Part shown: positions 1-14,000 of the stretch, piece after piece
How the letters are laid out: every line of letters starts with the position of its first letter
Position numbering within the stretch: position 1 is the stretch's first letter
Source of the DNA: Liolophura sinensis
Taxonomy: Eukaryota; Mollusca; Polyplacophora; Chitonida; Chitonidae
Assembly (NCBI RefSeq): GCF_032854445.1
Contig: NC_088295.1
Coordinates: forward strand, 90,566,644-90,630,643
DNA: 64,000 bases
Direction: 5' to 3'
Made by a program: the position numbers and the translations under genes
Notes under the pieces: model-generated
The model's input: the letters and a program-made list of their open reading frames with translations, nothing else
Told to the model about the DNA's origin: nothing
Databases searched by the model: none

Positions 1-2645
1 ACCTGTAGGACTACAAACGAACCTGGAGACTTAATTTTGCCTATAGAACTTTTTTAATATTAATATGTTAAGAAAGTTCTCCAGACTTAAGAGTAGGTCA
101 GAGCAGCCCACCTGTGAAAACGTTGATAATGTTATAAGAGGTAAGCTGGCTGTGACTTTGTCTGGCAAAGGGCCTGCAGTTTCCTGTGTTCAACACCAAT
201 AAAAGGGGAATGCTCTTGGAATAATATTGCCTCTCAGCTTGCTGCAGTGAGTTAAGGCAAGGTATTTGGATGGTATCTGGTTAGACTCCCTTGTTCAGTT
301 AATGCTACTGTTTCCTCATATCTCTCTCATTTAAGAACTACTCCTGGGTTAGTCATAACCTTTTGTCACCTTGATAATGGCTGAAATACTGCCTTTGTGG
401 CAATTTATGAAATGTGTGATACTTAGTGTAGCACCATTACCCCAGTGACATGGCTTTCGTGTCTCCTTATGTCACAGGCAGTCCCAATGCAAACAAGTAC
501 GGCTTCATTGAAGTACCATGTTGACAAACAGTTGAGATGCCTAACCCAGCCAGTATACTGCAGAAACCAGGCAGAACAGTGTGTGACCTTCACGAGTACT
601 TGGTCTCAGCAGGAAAAATCGCTCTAGTTACTGAGAATGGAACGCACGTTGACACTATAAGTGGGGAAACTGGGGAGTGGACAGAATCGGCCGCAAAGAG
701 AGAAGTACAGTAAACAAAAGTTACTAATTACGCTGACTTAGGTGCGGTATACTCTTACGATCATTGGCTTCACATTTGCCTTGTGAATGTGACCTTTAAG
801 GAAGACCACATTGTGTAAGTGGTTGTGCTGTGATAAACATAACAGCCTCAAATCATCTGAAAATTCTTCAAACATTTATTCTCACGGCATTCGACACTCA
901 TTTAGGCCTACAGACTGAGGCTGTGACACGCTGCATTAATGTGCCTTATCAACCCTCTACAAAGGGAAGCAAATCTTGTATCTAAAAGAACAGCAAAGAT
1001 AAAAAAAAAAAAAGACAAAAATAGTGCATTACGCTTACTTCAGTAATACCAGCTGGGTTAGTCATGATCACTTCTATGTATATCGTCACTGACATCACTG
1101 GAATTGTAAAGTAGGTAGTTCTGTGCAAACTTTGCCTCCTTTTATAGGGGGATGGTGCACCCCATTGCTATTACACATTGTGCTGAACTTGCTGTTCTGT
1201 GCAACATGCTTGTGGTATGCTTTCCTCTAGCTATGGTCACTCAGTTCAGATATAGTTCAGTTCAGGTATATAGGTATAAAATCATGAAAAGAGGAGGCAA
1301 GTCATGTTACCATCATTTATTCCTGAGATCACGTTGGTATCAAGACGGCCACATTAGCGCAGTCGTAGGTGCTTACATACATCCATACATACAGGAGCTG
1401 TGAGCAACGAATAACAAGGAACAGTCAGAACATGCACTGGATTTGTGAGCTGGACATGGTAATTAGACACGAGTTCTGAAGGGTTCCCTGGCTAAGGGAC
1501 ATAACCCTGCACCAGCCTATCTAGGGAAATGACAATATCCTGTGCTGCCTATCAAATACAAGGGACACTGGGCACAACCTCCACATATTGCACTAGGCAG
1601 ATTTGACTTCTTTTTTATTTTATTTTCAACAACAGTCCTGGATTCTATATCACAGGTAGACCTGATGTGGCTGTATATTCAAACTAAGTGTCCAAATTGA
1701 TTTTGAATACTGAAACCTCTTGTGCTAGATCCACTTAAACTTTTGTCATGAAGTACATTTGGTTCCTTTCTAATCTTTGCCAGTCAGTATGTATAGTATC
1801 AGTTTCTGTTGATCTTATCAACCTCCAGAATACACACTGAAGACACATGAATGATCTGTGGTAATGTCAGGATGAGGTGACACACTGGACACATTCGGCC
1901 TACACAATCACGGTCACATCTTTCCGAGATAGACCTAAAATTTGCAGGCAACTAAACAAAAACAAACAAAACATGTTATATACCTACATCAGAATTATGT
2001 AGGTAACTGTGCATACAAAAAATAGAGAACTAACTGTTTTTTCTTGTGCAACAAATACTGACCCATAAAACAGCTGACTACGTACACAGACACTTTCTAA
2101 CTTTCACAATTGGTGAAATTGGTTTGTACAATTGGTTTTCACAGGGTGTCAGGCATCAAGAAAATTTCTTAGATGTAAGAAACTTTGTTGACAGTTTCTC
2201 AGAGCAGAAACTGGGGATTCTCAATGCCAGCCAAATTCATCCACTGTTAGAGTACATGTAGCTGTGACTGTGTAGTAATTACATACAACACTCTTTGACT
2301 TTCAATAACAAGTTAAACTTAACAAATAAAACGTATAAATCATTTTCAAGAAAAATTCCTAAGACAAATGTAAACATAAAAAAAAACATATTTGAATGGA
2401 CATGTGGTACATAAAAGAAGACAGGCTAAGAAAAATTATCTAAATATAAGTCATCCTCCCCCGCTTCCAATAAAATGGGACAATATATCATTGTACATGA
2501 GCTATCAAACCACTTGGGGTCGTAATCTCATTATTGGTATTTTAATAATGTATCAATGCATCATTTCCTGTATAGGTTAGCTCGACATGGCTCTTCTGCA
2601 TGCATTTCTACAACAAAAATGCTTATCTTGAATTGCACAGCATTA
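1..2645. other. 3' flanking DNA, no gene recognised
   Basis: This AT-rich sequence lies downstream of the minus-strand Turtle-like gene. Short open frames occur on both strands, but none has a recognisable domain, a splice-site context or a repeat-free length that would support a gene. An A-rich tract near 1000-1014 and A/C-rich stretches near 1955 are the only low-complexity features. It is either intergenic or distal to the 3' UTR. Confidence 0.5.
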
Positions 2646-2647
2646 TT

Positions 2648-2803
2648 CCCTTATTGTTTATTTATTTGCTTGATGTTTTCTGCAGTACTCAAAAATATTT
2701 CACTTGCATGATGGCGGCCAGCAGAGCCCGGGGGGAAACCCACGACCAGCAGGCTTGTTATTATTTAGAGGTGGTCAGCTCAAATCACTACAGCTCCCCA
2801 TGA
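2648..2803 (-). mobile_element. Decayed tRNA-derived SINE, 3' part
   Basis: Read on the minus strand, this matches the body and tail of the complete SINE at 35382-35652. Shared landmarks are a GGGTTTCCCCCCGGGCTCTG core, a CTGGCCGCC word, AAGTGAAATATT, TTGAGTACTGC, and an AAATAAATAAAC tail. The 5' tRNA-like head is mostly missing and the middle is shortened. The divergence suggests an old insertion. No target-site duplication was found. Confidence 0.75.
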
Positions 2804-4928
2804 CAAGCTACTCTGAAGTACAGGCCAAGTACACAGATACAGTGCAGTAAGAGAAAGCACTATTTTGTGTTAAAACCAAGATCAATAGGAAAACCACCAT
2901 ACACATCCATGCCTCCCATTTCCCTCATAATCCATTAGACTATGCACCTATTTCTCTGAACACAATCTTAAATTGTAATAAAGGAAAAAAAAGATGTCCC
3001 AATGCATTCCTGAAGTCACCAGAATAGGCCATTTTTCACATTTTTTCATGCTAGTTCCTGGAAGTTTGATTTCACCCATCTAAGCCTTCAAAAACACCTA
3101 TCTTAGAGCTTAATTCTTATAGGTATAATTGTTAACAAAGTTAATATCAACTGATATCATAAAATCCACATCTTGTTGGATGATATTAAATTTTAAAAAT
3201 AAATGGTAATTTAAATAAATAAATGAAAAATGTACACACCATGCATGATGTATTTATAATAAAATTATGAATTGGAATTTGTATAAATTTGTAAAAAGCA
3301 AATTTCACATTTGGCCCCTTTTCTGTAGTGAATATACAAATGTTATTTAAATACACATACATTTAAAAGGTCGTGGACGCATTAAATACAATGTGCCAAT
3401 GGAAATTATTCTGACATGGCATCTAAATAATAATAACATAATTTGTCACATGATCTCCAGGGGACTGAGATACATACACAGGTAAGTTAATTACATAATC
3501 ATTATTACAAATTATGACAGGTGAACACGCTATGTGAGAAAATAACATTATTTTTACAGGAATATTCATTTATCTCTAAACTACACCTTTTGCAGAGGTT
3601 GCAAACAACACGGTTTCCAGGTATGAATGTAAATGTGTTGTCCTGTAAAGAGTTATCTCCCTTGCGCTGACAGAGACAGCCAACCATTTGACCAGGAAGA
3701 GACGAGGATAAAGAGAACAAAGTCGTCACACAACAAGGTGTTCTGGGCACACTGCCAACAACTCTATAGGTTCCACATCAGCACCACTATCTATAAAAGC
3801 AAATATGCAAATATACAATTATATATATAAACATTTCTGTGTGTGATCTGACTGTAATTCCAACAATGATCTCAGGTGATTAGTGAGTTGGAATGACTTG
3901 AGACTAACCCGAGATATGTACAGCTCATCGGCATGTGACCAGGTACACATACATCCGAGATCTGTTTCTACCTTCCCAGCTGAGCTGACAATAATACAGA
4001 TCTGTACTCGTACATTCCCTAACCTGAACACCATCCCTAAGCTGAACACTGCCAGAACAGGATTCATTTAATCCAGAAGAGACTCTATATCTCACAGATA
4101 TTAACACTGTGAGAGACAAAGTGCCTGGGAGTCAACTTCAATTATTGTTTTGAAAAGAATACAAGTACGATAACTAAAAATTATTGGGGAAAAAAAATTC
4201 TGAAGTCCATACAGCTAAGCAACACAGTCCTGTGATTGAAAATGGCGCCCGCTTTAACTTTAATGCTCTCCGCACCACTGCAGTTTTTTTTTTTTTCAAG
4301 TTTTCAAAAAAGTTTTTAGGCATTGTGGTCTGTGTTAATTACAGAGAGTATGAAGTCAGAATTACTCCAGGGCAACAATAAACCACTCCTTGTGGTACAA
4401 ACCTTTACATGTGGAGGATAGCACTGTCAGGACAACAAAGTTCCAGGTTAGCAAAATGGCCAACAGATGTCAAAACTGGCACACATGGTTTGCTGTAGCC
4501 ATTTAACCAACCTCAGTGAAATATGAATCTGTGAACAACAAACTTCTCACTGTAGACGAAAACAGAACAGACACACAAAATATGAACATTTATATATGAT
4601 ATGTTTTGTTCATCCGTAATAAATTTTTCACCGATAAATCCAGCTATAGAAACTTAACATGTTAATATTATAAAGTACACAGTATCCGTACAAATATGGC
4701 TTCTTACAGGTACACTGTATCTTCTCATATCTACATTCATATTAAATATCTGATGAATATGTACGCTTTAGAGATGAGAATGCAGAGGAACTGTCTGCCC
4801 AGTCCAGGATATCAGATATCTCAGCTCAGGTCAGGTGTGTCCTGTTCTGCTGTAGACAATGCCCCTTTGTGGACATGTTCAGCATCAGGTGGCCTATATA
4901 CAGATGGGGGAGGGGGGTGGGGGTGGGG
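2804..4928 (-). other. Probable 3' UTR and adjacent flank of the Turtle-like gene
   Basis: This follows the stop codon of the minus-strand gene and has no supported coding exon. I found no canonical minus-strand AATAAA here. The variant ATTAAA (TTTAAT on the plus strand) occurs at 4259-4264 and 4067-4072, and either could be a polyadenylation signal. That would give a 3' UTR of roughly 0.7-0.9 kb. A GTTATCTCCCTT word is at 3652-3663. The exact transcript end cannot be fixed from sequence alone. Confidence 0.4.
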
Positions 4929-6771
4929 TTACAACATCTCACTGTCCATGGCACTAATACGCCGCTGCTGTACCAGGCGCTCCTGTTGTCGTCTGCGGAA
5001 CTCCTGGAACTCGCCACGCAACCGCTCAAACCGCTTCTCACTGTCACTGTAAGCGCTCTGTCGACGTGGTTTGGGATACAGTTCTGAGTAAAACTCATGC
5101 GGACTGGTGTAAGGTCTGCCTGGGATGTGGAATTCTGTGCCCGGAGAACGGTTACCCGATAACACATCTGCAATGTCTGAGTCTGTCGGGTGAGTAGTGT
5201 CAAACTCATAGTTCTCATCACCAGACACGTCCTTCCTGTGGTTCCCGCTGGCATCAGCGAATGGGGAAGAGTCCATACTGAGGTCGTGCTCCTGGTGGGT
5301 GGCCAATGAGCTGACAGACGTGCTGCCCTTTTGGTGACGCCCTGGTCCAGAAGACCCTGTGCTCTGAGAGATGTTCCGACTGCCTATCCCTGAGCTCTGG
5401 CTGAATGAATCAGGTACCGCGTCCCCGTATGAGCGCCGGTAAGTGTCCCAGTATGGCTTTCCCCTCCCTACACTACTACCCCGCCCAGAACTGCTGAGGC
5501 TGGTCCGTTTGTCCCCCACCCCCTTGTAAGGAGCAATGTCCCGAGCATACCCATAAGGCTGGGGGTGGAATGGCTGAGGTATGTCTCTTCTGACTGCCTG
5601 ATCCTCATGGGGCAGGCCTAGGCCCGGGGATTGATGCCCTGGGGGAGGGGTGTAAGCTTGCGATCTCACCCCATAACTGTTATGGTCCCCAGACCCTGGC
5701 CTTCCCCGCCCACGTCGTGCCCTAGGCAGGCGACGCACTCTGTCCACTGTGCCCTGTAAACGATCCCTTAAGTAGTTGGCTGCAGCTGGCTCCTCCTGGC
5801 TGTCGTCATGGAAATGACTCGTATCAGGCTCCATGTAGTCGTCTGTGTAAGGGGGAATGTGGATAGGGCCAGGTTTTATCGGAGTGATGCCGGTGGTACG
5901 TGAGAATGGAGAGCGGGGCGTGGGAATCCTTATTGGGAGGCTGCTGACATCCTGGTATGGGGTCTGACTGGGGTCATGTAGTGGGGTCTCCGACATGGTG
6001 GAGGGGTAGGGGCCTTGGGAGGAGTCAGGTAACACAGAACTGATGTCACTGTCTAACCGCCATGGTGGGTGGGGCTCAGGGTCCCCGGTCAGGTAGGTCT
6101 TGTGACCTGAGGGTTTCACGGAGCTATGACGGGGAAAGCCCGGCCGTGTGGGGTGCCTAGGCTGTCCACCATCTGTCTGATCACCCTCTGGGGAGTAGAG
6201 GGAGTGGTAGGGTCCGTCATAACCTCCAAATACTGACGGGGTGCGAGGACTACGGACATGTTCCTCCTGAGGAATCGTGGATGGCTCCTCATTATTCGGT
6301 CCCATGTAAGAATCCCCCGAAAATGAGCGTTGACCTCTGTGAGGTGACCTTGACTGCGGCCTTGACCTCACTGTCTCTGACCAACTTCTCTGGCGTGGTG
6401 TCTCTCTGTCGTACTGGCTTGGCTCATGTGGAGTTATCTCCCTTCCATATGGAGTTGTGTCTCTCTCATATGGGGATCTCCTGTAGGAGCCCCGGAATGG
6501 ATCAATTGAATCTACAGACAGACTGGCTTCGTTGTCTCCAGGGTGCAAATTGAGGATAGGGGCAGGGCTGGGGCTGGGTCGACTCTGTAGCCCATGGGGG
6601 TCTCCATGGAATGAGTGTCTGGGGTCTACGTGTCCCCGGGAGACAAGCCCCAGAAAACCATTGTCGTCGTTGTAGTCTGTCTGCGCCTGAGACACCAGGT
6701 AGATGTTGGAATGGATCAGAGAGTTTCCTCTTCGGCTGGACTCCCACTGATCCCGTTCTGACGAATCTTCA
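4929..6771 (-). CDS. tutl: Turtle-like exon: cytoplasmic tail, stop codon
   Basis: This last coding exon encodes residues 650-1263 and ends in TAA at 4929-4931. The acceptor reads TTTCAG on the minus strand at 6772-6777. The first base completes a split Arg codon with the preceding exon. The tail is rich in Ser, Pro, Arg, Gly and Tyr, with repeated SPR, SPF and TPY-like motifs, an RGRGRPG basic stretch, and no predicted fold, as expected for the long tails of this family. The last ~40 residues form a basic, coiled-coil-like helix (FERLRGEF, EFRRRQQERL) and end in Ser-Glu-Met-Leu, which fits a class III PDZ ligand (acidic at -2, hydrophobic at 0) only loosely. The coding sequence carries a GTTATCTCCCTT word at 6433-6444 that also recurs in noncoding DNA here. 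Confidence 0.92.
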
Positions 6772-7974
6772 CTGAAATCACACGGACAATGCACACATGA
6801 GGAAGCAGTGGTATCCAAACATAGGATAAATGTTCAACTAATTTTGGAACTAGCAATTATGCATGGATTACACAACAACATTGTTTTAAAATGAATAATT
6901 TCAAACTTGTGAACTCTCCCAGAAATTAAACATACTGTTAGTGTTAAAACAAACATGCTTTCTCCAACTGCATGGTATAGTGCTGTCTGTAATTGTACAC
7001 ACATGATGAGAAGAAGCACTTTCTCCAGAGTTTACACAAACTGCATGTTATAGTGCTTTCTGTAATTGTACACACATGATGAGATGAAGCACTTTCTCCA
7101 GAGTTTACACAAACTGCATGGTATAGTGCTTTCTGAGTGTGTACACACATCATGAGATGAAGCACTTTCTCCAGAGTTTACACAAACTGCATGGTATAGT
7201 GCTTTCTGAGTGTGTACACACATCATGAGATGAAGCACTTTCTCCAGAGTTTACACAAACTGCATGGTATAGTGCTTTCTGAGTGTGTACACACATCATG
7301 GGATGAAGCACTTTCTCCAGAGTTTACACAAACTGCATAGTATAGTGCTTTCTGAGTGTGTACACACATCATGGGATGAAGCACTTTCTCCAGAGTTTAC
7401 ACAAACTGCATGGTATAGTGCTTTCTGAGTGTGTACACACATGATGAGATGAAGCACTTTCTCCAGAGTTTACACAAACTGCATGGTATAGTGCTTTCTG
7501 AGTGTGTACACACATGATGAGAAGAAGCACTTTCTCCAGAGTTTACACAAACTGCATGGTATAGTGCTTTCTGAGTGTGTACACACATCATGGGATGAAG
7601 CACTTTCTCCAGAGTTTACACAAACTGTATGGTATAGTGCTTTCTGAGTGTGTACACACATGATGAGATGAAGCACTTTCTCAGAGATTACATACACTAC
7701 AAAAGTTTCTTTGCACATGACCAGTCTAAATGCAGGCATGCAGACACTCCACCCAATACCTGGCCCATGGCTATGTTGAATACTATTTAAAGAAGTCTTC
7801 AGTATGACCGGAGCTGGGACTGAGCCTACACCTTATGGGTGGGGTTAGGATTCATCTAACCACTTAGCCATGTAAGGGTACCTTTGTCCTGGCTTAGACC
7901 AGCATAAAACACTACACTGGATCAGATAACAAACATGAAGGCTTACGTATTATTACCACACATCCACAACACGG

Positions 7975-8013
<39 letters not shown>

Positions 8014-11000
8014 CATAAGGTTGAATACCACCAGAACAACAACACATGAATAATACATGTATGTAAACCAATAAAGAATAAGGTGAAGGACAGTTGAGGT
8101 ACAAGACAGAGAAACTGGTGGACAGAAATAAGAATGTTAATAATTACACAAAAAGAATTTAAATATAAAATTTAAATATAAAAAAGAGACAGAAAACAAC
8201 TGAATAAAGACTGTGAAATGAACAGGGTATTGTAAATTTTTATAAACTGAGAAATACTGGAATTAAAATGCAAATACAGAGAAAGAGATCACCTTTTTTA
8301 TGTTTCCTATGATAGCGGTATAAAGAAATAGAGATGGTTAGTACATACATGTACTTGTAGTAGACCCATGCTAGTCTCTCAATGTCATGTTACTCTCAAT
8401 ATAAACATGTGAATATGTAAAAAAAACAAAAAAACACAGCTTCCTTACAAAAGCACAACAGTTTTGAAAAGAAAGCAAGCAATGATATTCAAATTTAAAT
8501 ACTTATACTCTCACTGACCTTTTCAAAAGTGTTAGCAGAAAAAAATTCAATTTATTTTGGACTTAAATATTAGCTGTATGAAAAATAAGCCTGTATATTT
8601 AGAATTAATCTTCATTTGCTCCTACTGTGATACATAGGTCTGAAATGGTCCATGGAGTACCAGCTGGTCAACACAAATGTACAAACAATTACAATTGTAC
8701 ATACCGTATCACAGCGTCATCTAAATTGTACTTTGGTCCGGTGTACCGAACATTATCTGAAAAAAAAAAGTACACCTCAGTTTATAAAATGCTAAATGTG
8801 AGTGGCTCAGCATATAGCCCTTCCATATCCCAACCGCATGCCTTCTGTCTTTCTTAGGCCTTCACAGCTGACATGATCTCCAGTAATCTCAGTTATTTGT
8901 TTGCATCCCTGATATGAGATCTGTGATATTTAGAAGACAAAGATGTCCTTCATCTATATAGCACCGGCGAAAGCACCAGACCCTGTGTGGCCTGTGTTTA
9001 GTTCAAGTATACATCGTACACCCTCTACCACGGACGTAAATATGTGTTATGTCTTGGTTTACAAAAAAAGCACCTGTGAACAGATGCTTGATATCTTACT
9101 TTGATTCGATTGTTGTTTAACGATACACACAAATGCAAGGATTTTGGCTCAGGCAGATTTATGGATGGAGGAAACCAGAGCAGACATCTGACTTCCCACA
9201 TGTGATGTACAGATATGCACACAGTTTAATCTATGGAGGAAACCAGAGCAGACAACTGACTTCCCACATGTGATGTACAGATATGCAAACAGTTTAATCG
9301 ATGGAGGAAACCAGAGCAGACATCTGACTTCCCACATGTGATGTACAGATATGCAAACAGTTTAATCCATGGAGGAAACCAGAGCAGACATCTGACTTCC
9401 CACATGTGATGTACAGATATGCAAACAGTTTAATCGATGGAGGAAACCAGAGCAGACATCTGACTTCCCACATGTGATGTACAGATATGCAAACAGTTTA
9501 ATCCATGGAGGAAACCAGAGCAGACATCTGACTTCCCACATGTGATGTACAGATATGCAAACAGTTTAATCGATGGAGGAAACCAGAGCAGACATCTGAC
9601 TTCCCACATGTGATGTACAGATATGCAAACAGTTTAATCCATGGAGGAAACCAGAGCAGACATCTGACTTCCCACATGTGATGCACAGATATGCAAACAG
9701 GTTTATGGATGGAGGAAACCAGAGCAGACAACTGGCTTCTGGCAAGTCACCAACAAACTTTACCACGTGTGATGTACAGATATGCAGACAGTTTTCCTTC
9801 AATGACATTTAGACTGCATGAATGGCCTAAGGAGTATTATTGTCACCACAAGCAGTTAACCCTGGGTAATCCACTAATTCCCTGTCATAGGCCAGATTTG
9901 AACATGCAACCTGGTGTCCCAGTAATCGAAAGGCAAGCACCATCTCCCAAACTGACGGTTCCAACTCCTGCTGTTTTGTTTTTGCATAGCACTTTTAAAA
10001 TCTGGATAATTTTAACACCTACAACATACCATATTTTTTTGTCCTATCTCGTTCTCTTCTTCTACTGCACAAACAAGCTATCACCGCTAGGAGAATTGCA
10101 ACCAGTAAAAAGGCTATTGCCCCAATTATTGCACCAATCACAGGCCATGTTACCCCACCTGCAACAAAAAGTCACATAAGGTCAATAGCGCACCCTAACT
10201 TCCTACATGATTATGTAGGTGTCAGGTGTTCATAAACAACCTCCAGTTGAAGGTTATACACAGTACTGCTTACAAAATCTGCCACTGCTGACAAAGTGCT
10301 TTTTGGACTGAAGCATCAAACATGGCTTTCTCCTCATCTCACCGCACAAAGAAGGGACAAACATACACATAAATATAGGTAATAACGGATTATATATTGT
10401 AGCTACATGTCTCTATGGAGAAACCACTACATCTGTGTCCAAGCTGCAAGACTCTTGGGGAAAACTGAGACTAGTCAGCTTTTACCATACAATACTGGAT
10501 TTATTTTAGTCTTTGCCAGCAGGGTAAATTATATACTGGCACATGTCTTAGCATACAATGTAAGCTATACTAGGCTTTAGATAAAACAACAACAAACACG
10601 TACAAGCACCAGAATATTGATGAATGTATGAGGGGACAAACACTGAGGGGACCACCTTCTGACTATGGAGACACAACTGAGCGGGATGTACTATTTTAAA
10701 TGATTTAGAACGGCTATCAGAAAGCACTGACAGAATAACCTTCAGCCAGATCATTATCACTGACAAATGTCAGTTTGATACACAAATATCATATGGCATA
10801 ATAAAACACTTCACAGACAAAAATATCAAACAGAAAACCCAAACAGAATGTACAGAATAATACAAACACATTAGGGTAGGTCTACTTAAAAGAGAATGCA
10901 CACTTGATAAACAAAACGATGTGAACAATCTGCCACAATGTTATATATACAAAGCCTGTGTCATTAACTTCATTAAAGGAATATATACATAAAGAGTAAC

Positions 11001-14000
11001 CTGTCACTACACAACAACTGTGGATAGGGCAGGTGCAAATACAGAGAGGGGAATACATAAAGGGAGACAATCTGTTAGAGTGAACAAGGGGAGAGAACTG
11101 TGAGTGAGAGAAGTGAGTAGTACCACTAGAGTTGGAGGAAGATGACGATGTCGTGGATTCTGTTCCTCGTACAACTGTAAATAAATGTTAGTATAAGCCT
11201 TAGGTTAGTATAATCCTTTGATTAATATGATCCTCTGGTTAGCATAATCCTTACGCTAGTATAAAGATGTTTTACCACAATCCTACAGTTAGTAGACGCA
11301 TTCGACAGACATGATATGGCACATGGGACTTTTGTAAGCATAATCCTGTGTTTTAAGATGAAGAGAATGATGTTAAACAACCACAGGAATATGCAATTTA
11401 GATTTCAGCATCTTTGCAATTATTTGTGATGCTGACTTAAACCAAATTTCAGCATGCGCATAATTTAAAAAAAAAACCCATCAGTAACAGACAGAAAAGA
11501 ACTTAAACAGTCTGAATTAGACGCCATTGTGTTTCAAAGATATGAATTCTCGTGGTCTGTTGCTCTTCAAGATTTACATCACCCTGAAACACTAGTTCTA
11601 TATACAAATGCATATTATATAAGCTATGATGAAATCATTTTACCATAAATATGGAAACCTTAAACACACATATATTAGCACACACAATAACTTAGCCCAC
11701 ATGTACACTGTGAGTTAGAAGACCTATGCCCATCCATACTGTACGGCTGAGGGTTAATCTCAGTTTACACTCACCCGACCGTGGTGCTGGCACATAGATA
11801 TTTACAGCACTGCTAGGCAGGCTGTATGCCAGCACTCCAAATGACAGCACCCGAATGTCATAGGCCATCCCACGCTTCATAGATTCCCAGGTGTAAAAAG
11901 TCTGGGGCACTTTGATCTTCTTTTTATGGATTTGTTCCCAGATACCTTCTTCTTGACGTGATTGGATCACGTAGTAAAAGACGGGCACCGTGGAGTTGAT
12001 AGGTGGCGCCCAAGTAATGTGCACTTTGCCGGGCTCAATCAGCCGAGCACTCACATTACGGGGAGGGCTAGGCTGAGGACCTGTGGGTAACGAATAAATA
12101 CATACATGAAGTAGGAGAAGTACATGTATACCAAAAGTGCAAAGTTGTCTCCCCTATATGCAAAGTTGTCTCCTCGTAGTGCACACCTCCAACCATCCCC
12201 ACCCCCGCACACCTTTGGCAGAACAACTGTCAGTGTTTATACACCGTTAAATAACATTTCACAAATACTGCAACATAAATTATCACCATAATCAAAAAGT
12301 TAAGGTTGGTAAATTAAACATGCAAAAGGTTGAAGAAAATTGATATAGAACACCCATACATGCAGGGGTTCACAGAAGTCAGTTTTTCACATACCACCAC
12401 TTTCTGGGCGAAATTGATTTTTTTTTTCTCCACCGAACATTTGAGATGATTAAATTGAATATTTTTGTACCTTTCTATCCTTCATTGACCAAAATAATTA
12501 TCACTGCCTATATATGAACTCCAGCTACCCTCCTAATTGATAAGCCAAACGGATAATCAGCGCACATTGCAGTCATTCAGGATACAGGATTCAAGATACA
12601 CTGGTATTTCAGGATACCAGTCCAGTGAAGTGTGAAGGCCTGCCCAGAAAACTTACAACCGAGGACATCAGTCTAGACTGACAAACTCACAACGTGAAAA
12701 ATTGGTCTTGACATCACTTTTAAAAAATATTCAATGGTCATGAATGAAGACAGAATGGCAATGCATTAATGGCTTTTGGAATATGTCCTTGTCACTCTGT
12801 AAAACAACAAAGAATGTCAAAATGAAGAAATAAAAAAACATTTGTGACAATCAAAAAGATGAATGTTCTGTTCATTATCTAAATTTTCTTGAAATATTAT
12901 CCTTACTTGTTAAAAAAGATTTCAATCAACAAAAGCATTTCAAAAGGAAGTGTGATCTGACTTAGGTCCATGTAGGTCAAATTATTCATAAGGACTGATT
13001 TGGGAAACCAAAGAAGCTTATTATGTGTCAGAATAATCCAATAACTGCCTTCTAATCTAATCAACGAAGAGGGTCATGAAGATTTCTGTAAAATGGAGAT
13101 AAATTGTAACACGAACAGCTTGCTTCGTTGAACTTTGGATATGTTCATATTGAGTTTTGTAAAAGTTTGAATACTTCCTTCAATAAAAAACCTCAAATGG
13201 AATAAATATAACCAGTTATTGAGTTTTATATTCAATCGATGGACCAAATACAAGTATGTCCATGAACCCGTGAGATGTGCAATGTATGTTCACAGCAAGT
13301 ACCTCTCACAACGAAAAATCTATTGAGCAGAAACTGAAACTATTTGAAGAAAATTACACTCTTTGCTATATTTATATATGTTTGAATAGACATGTCAAAC
13401 ATCAAAACAATAACTTCATGTTACAATAATGAATAGTGGTGAAATGTTTTATAAATCTGTATTCGGTTTTCTGCTTACTCAATGAAACAACTAATGAATG
13501 GATATAAATGTATGTCAGTATACGTGCTGGTTCTTGTTTAACTAATGGCCTAGCTACTAAAGAGATATATGTCACAGTGTTGATGTTTGCTTACCTAATG
13601 ACCTAGCTACTAAAGAGATATATGTCACAGTGTTGGTGTTTGCTTACCTAATGACCTAGCTACTAAAGAGATATAGGCCACAGTGTTGGTGTTTGCTTAC
13701 CTAATGACCTAGCTACTAAAGAGATATAGGCCACAGTGTTGGCGTTTGCTTAACGACTGACCTAGCTACTAAAGAGATATAGGCCACAGTGTTGGTGTTT
13801 GCTTAACTACTGACCTAGCTACTGGAGGCATATATGTCACAGTATTGGTGTTTGCTTACCTAATGACCTAGCTACTAAAGAGACATAGGCCACAGTGTTG
13901 GTGTTTGCTTAACTACTGACCTAGCTACTGGAGGGATATATGTCACAGTAGTGGTGTTTGCTTACCTACTTACGTAGCTACTAGAGGGATATATGTCACA

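Larger units (their letters stand above)
6772..8704 (-). other. Intron between tail and juxtamembrane exons
   Basis: The minus-strand donor reads CG|GTATGT at 8705/8704 and the acceptor is TTTCAG at 6772-6777. It holds the 73-bp minisatellite and an AC microsatellite. The remainder (about 7690-7970 and 8010-8700) is AT-rich with no recognised element. Confidence 0.8.

Noticed and set aside
6281-6553. A 90-codon plus-strand frame, and others over 4696-5087
   Set aside because: They are antisense shadows of the tail exon, which has strong splice, phase and family support on the minus strand.
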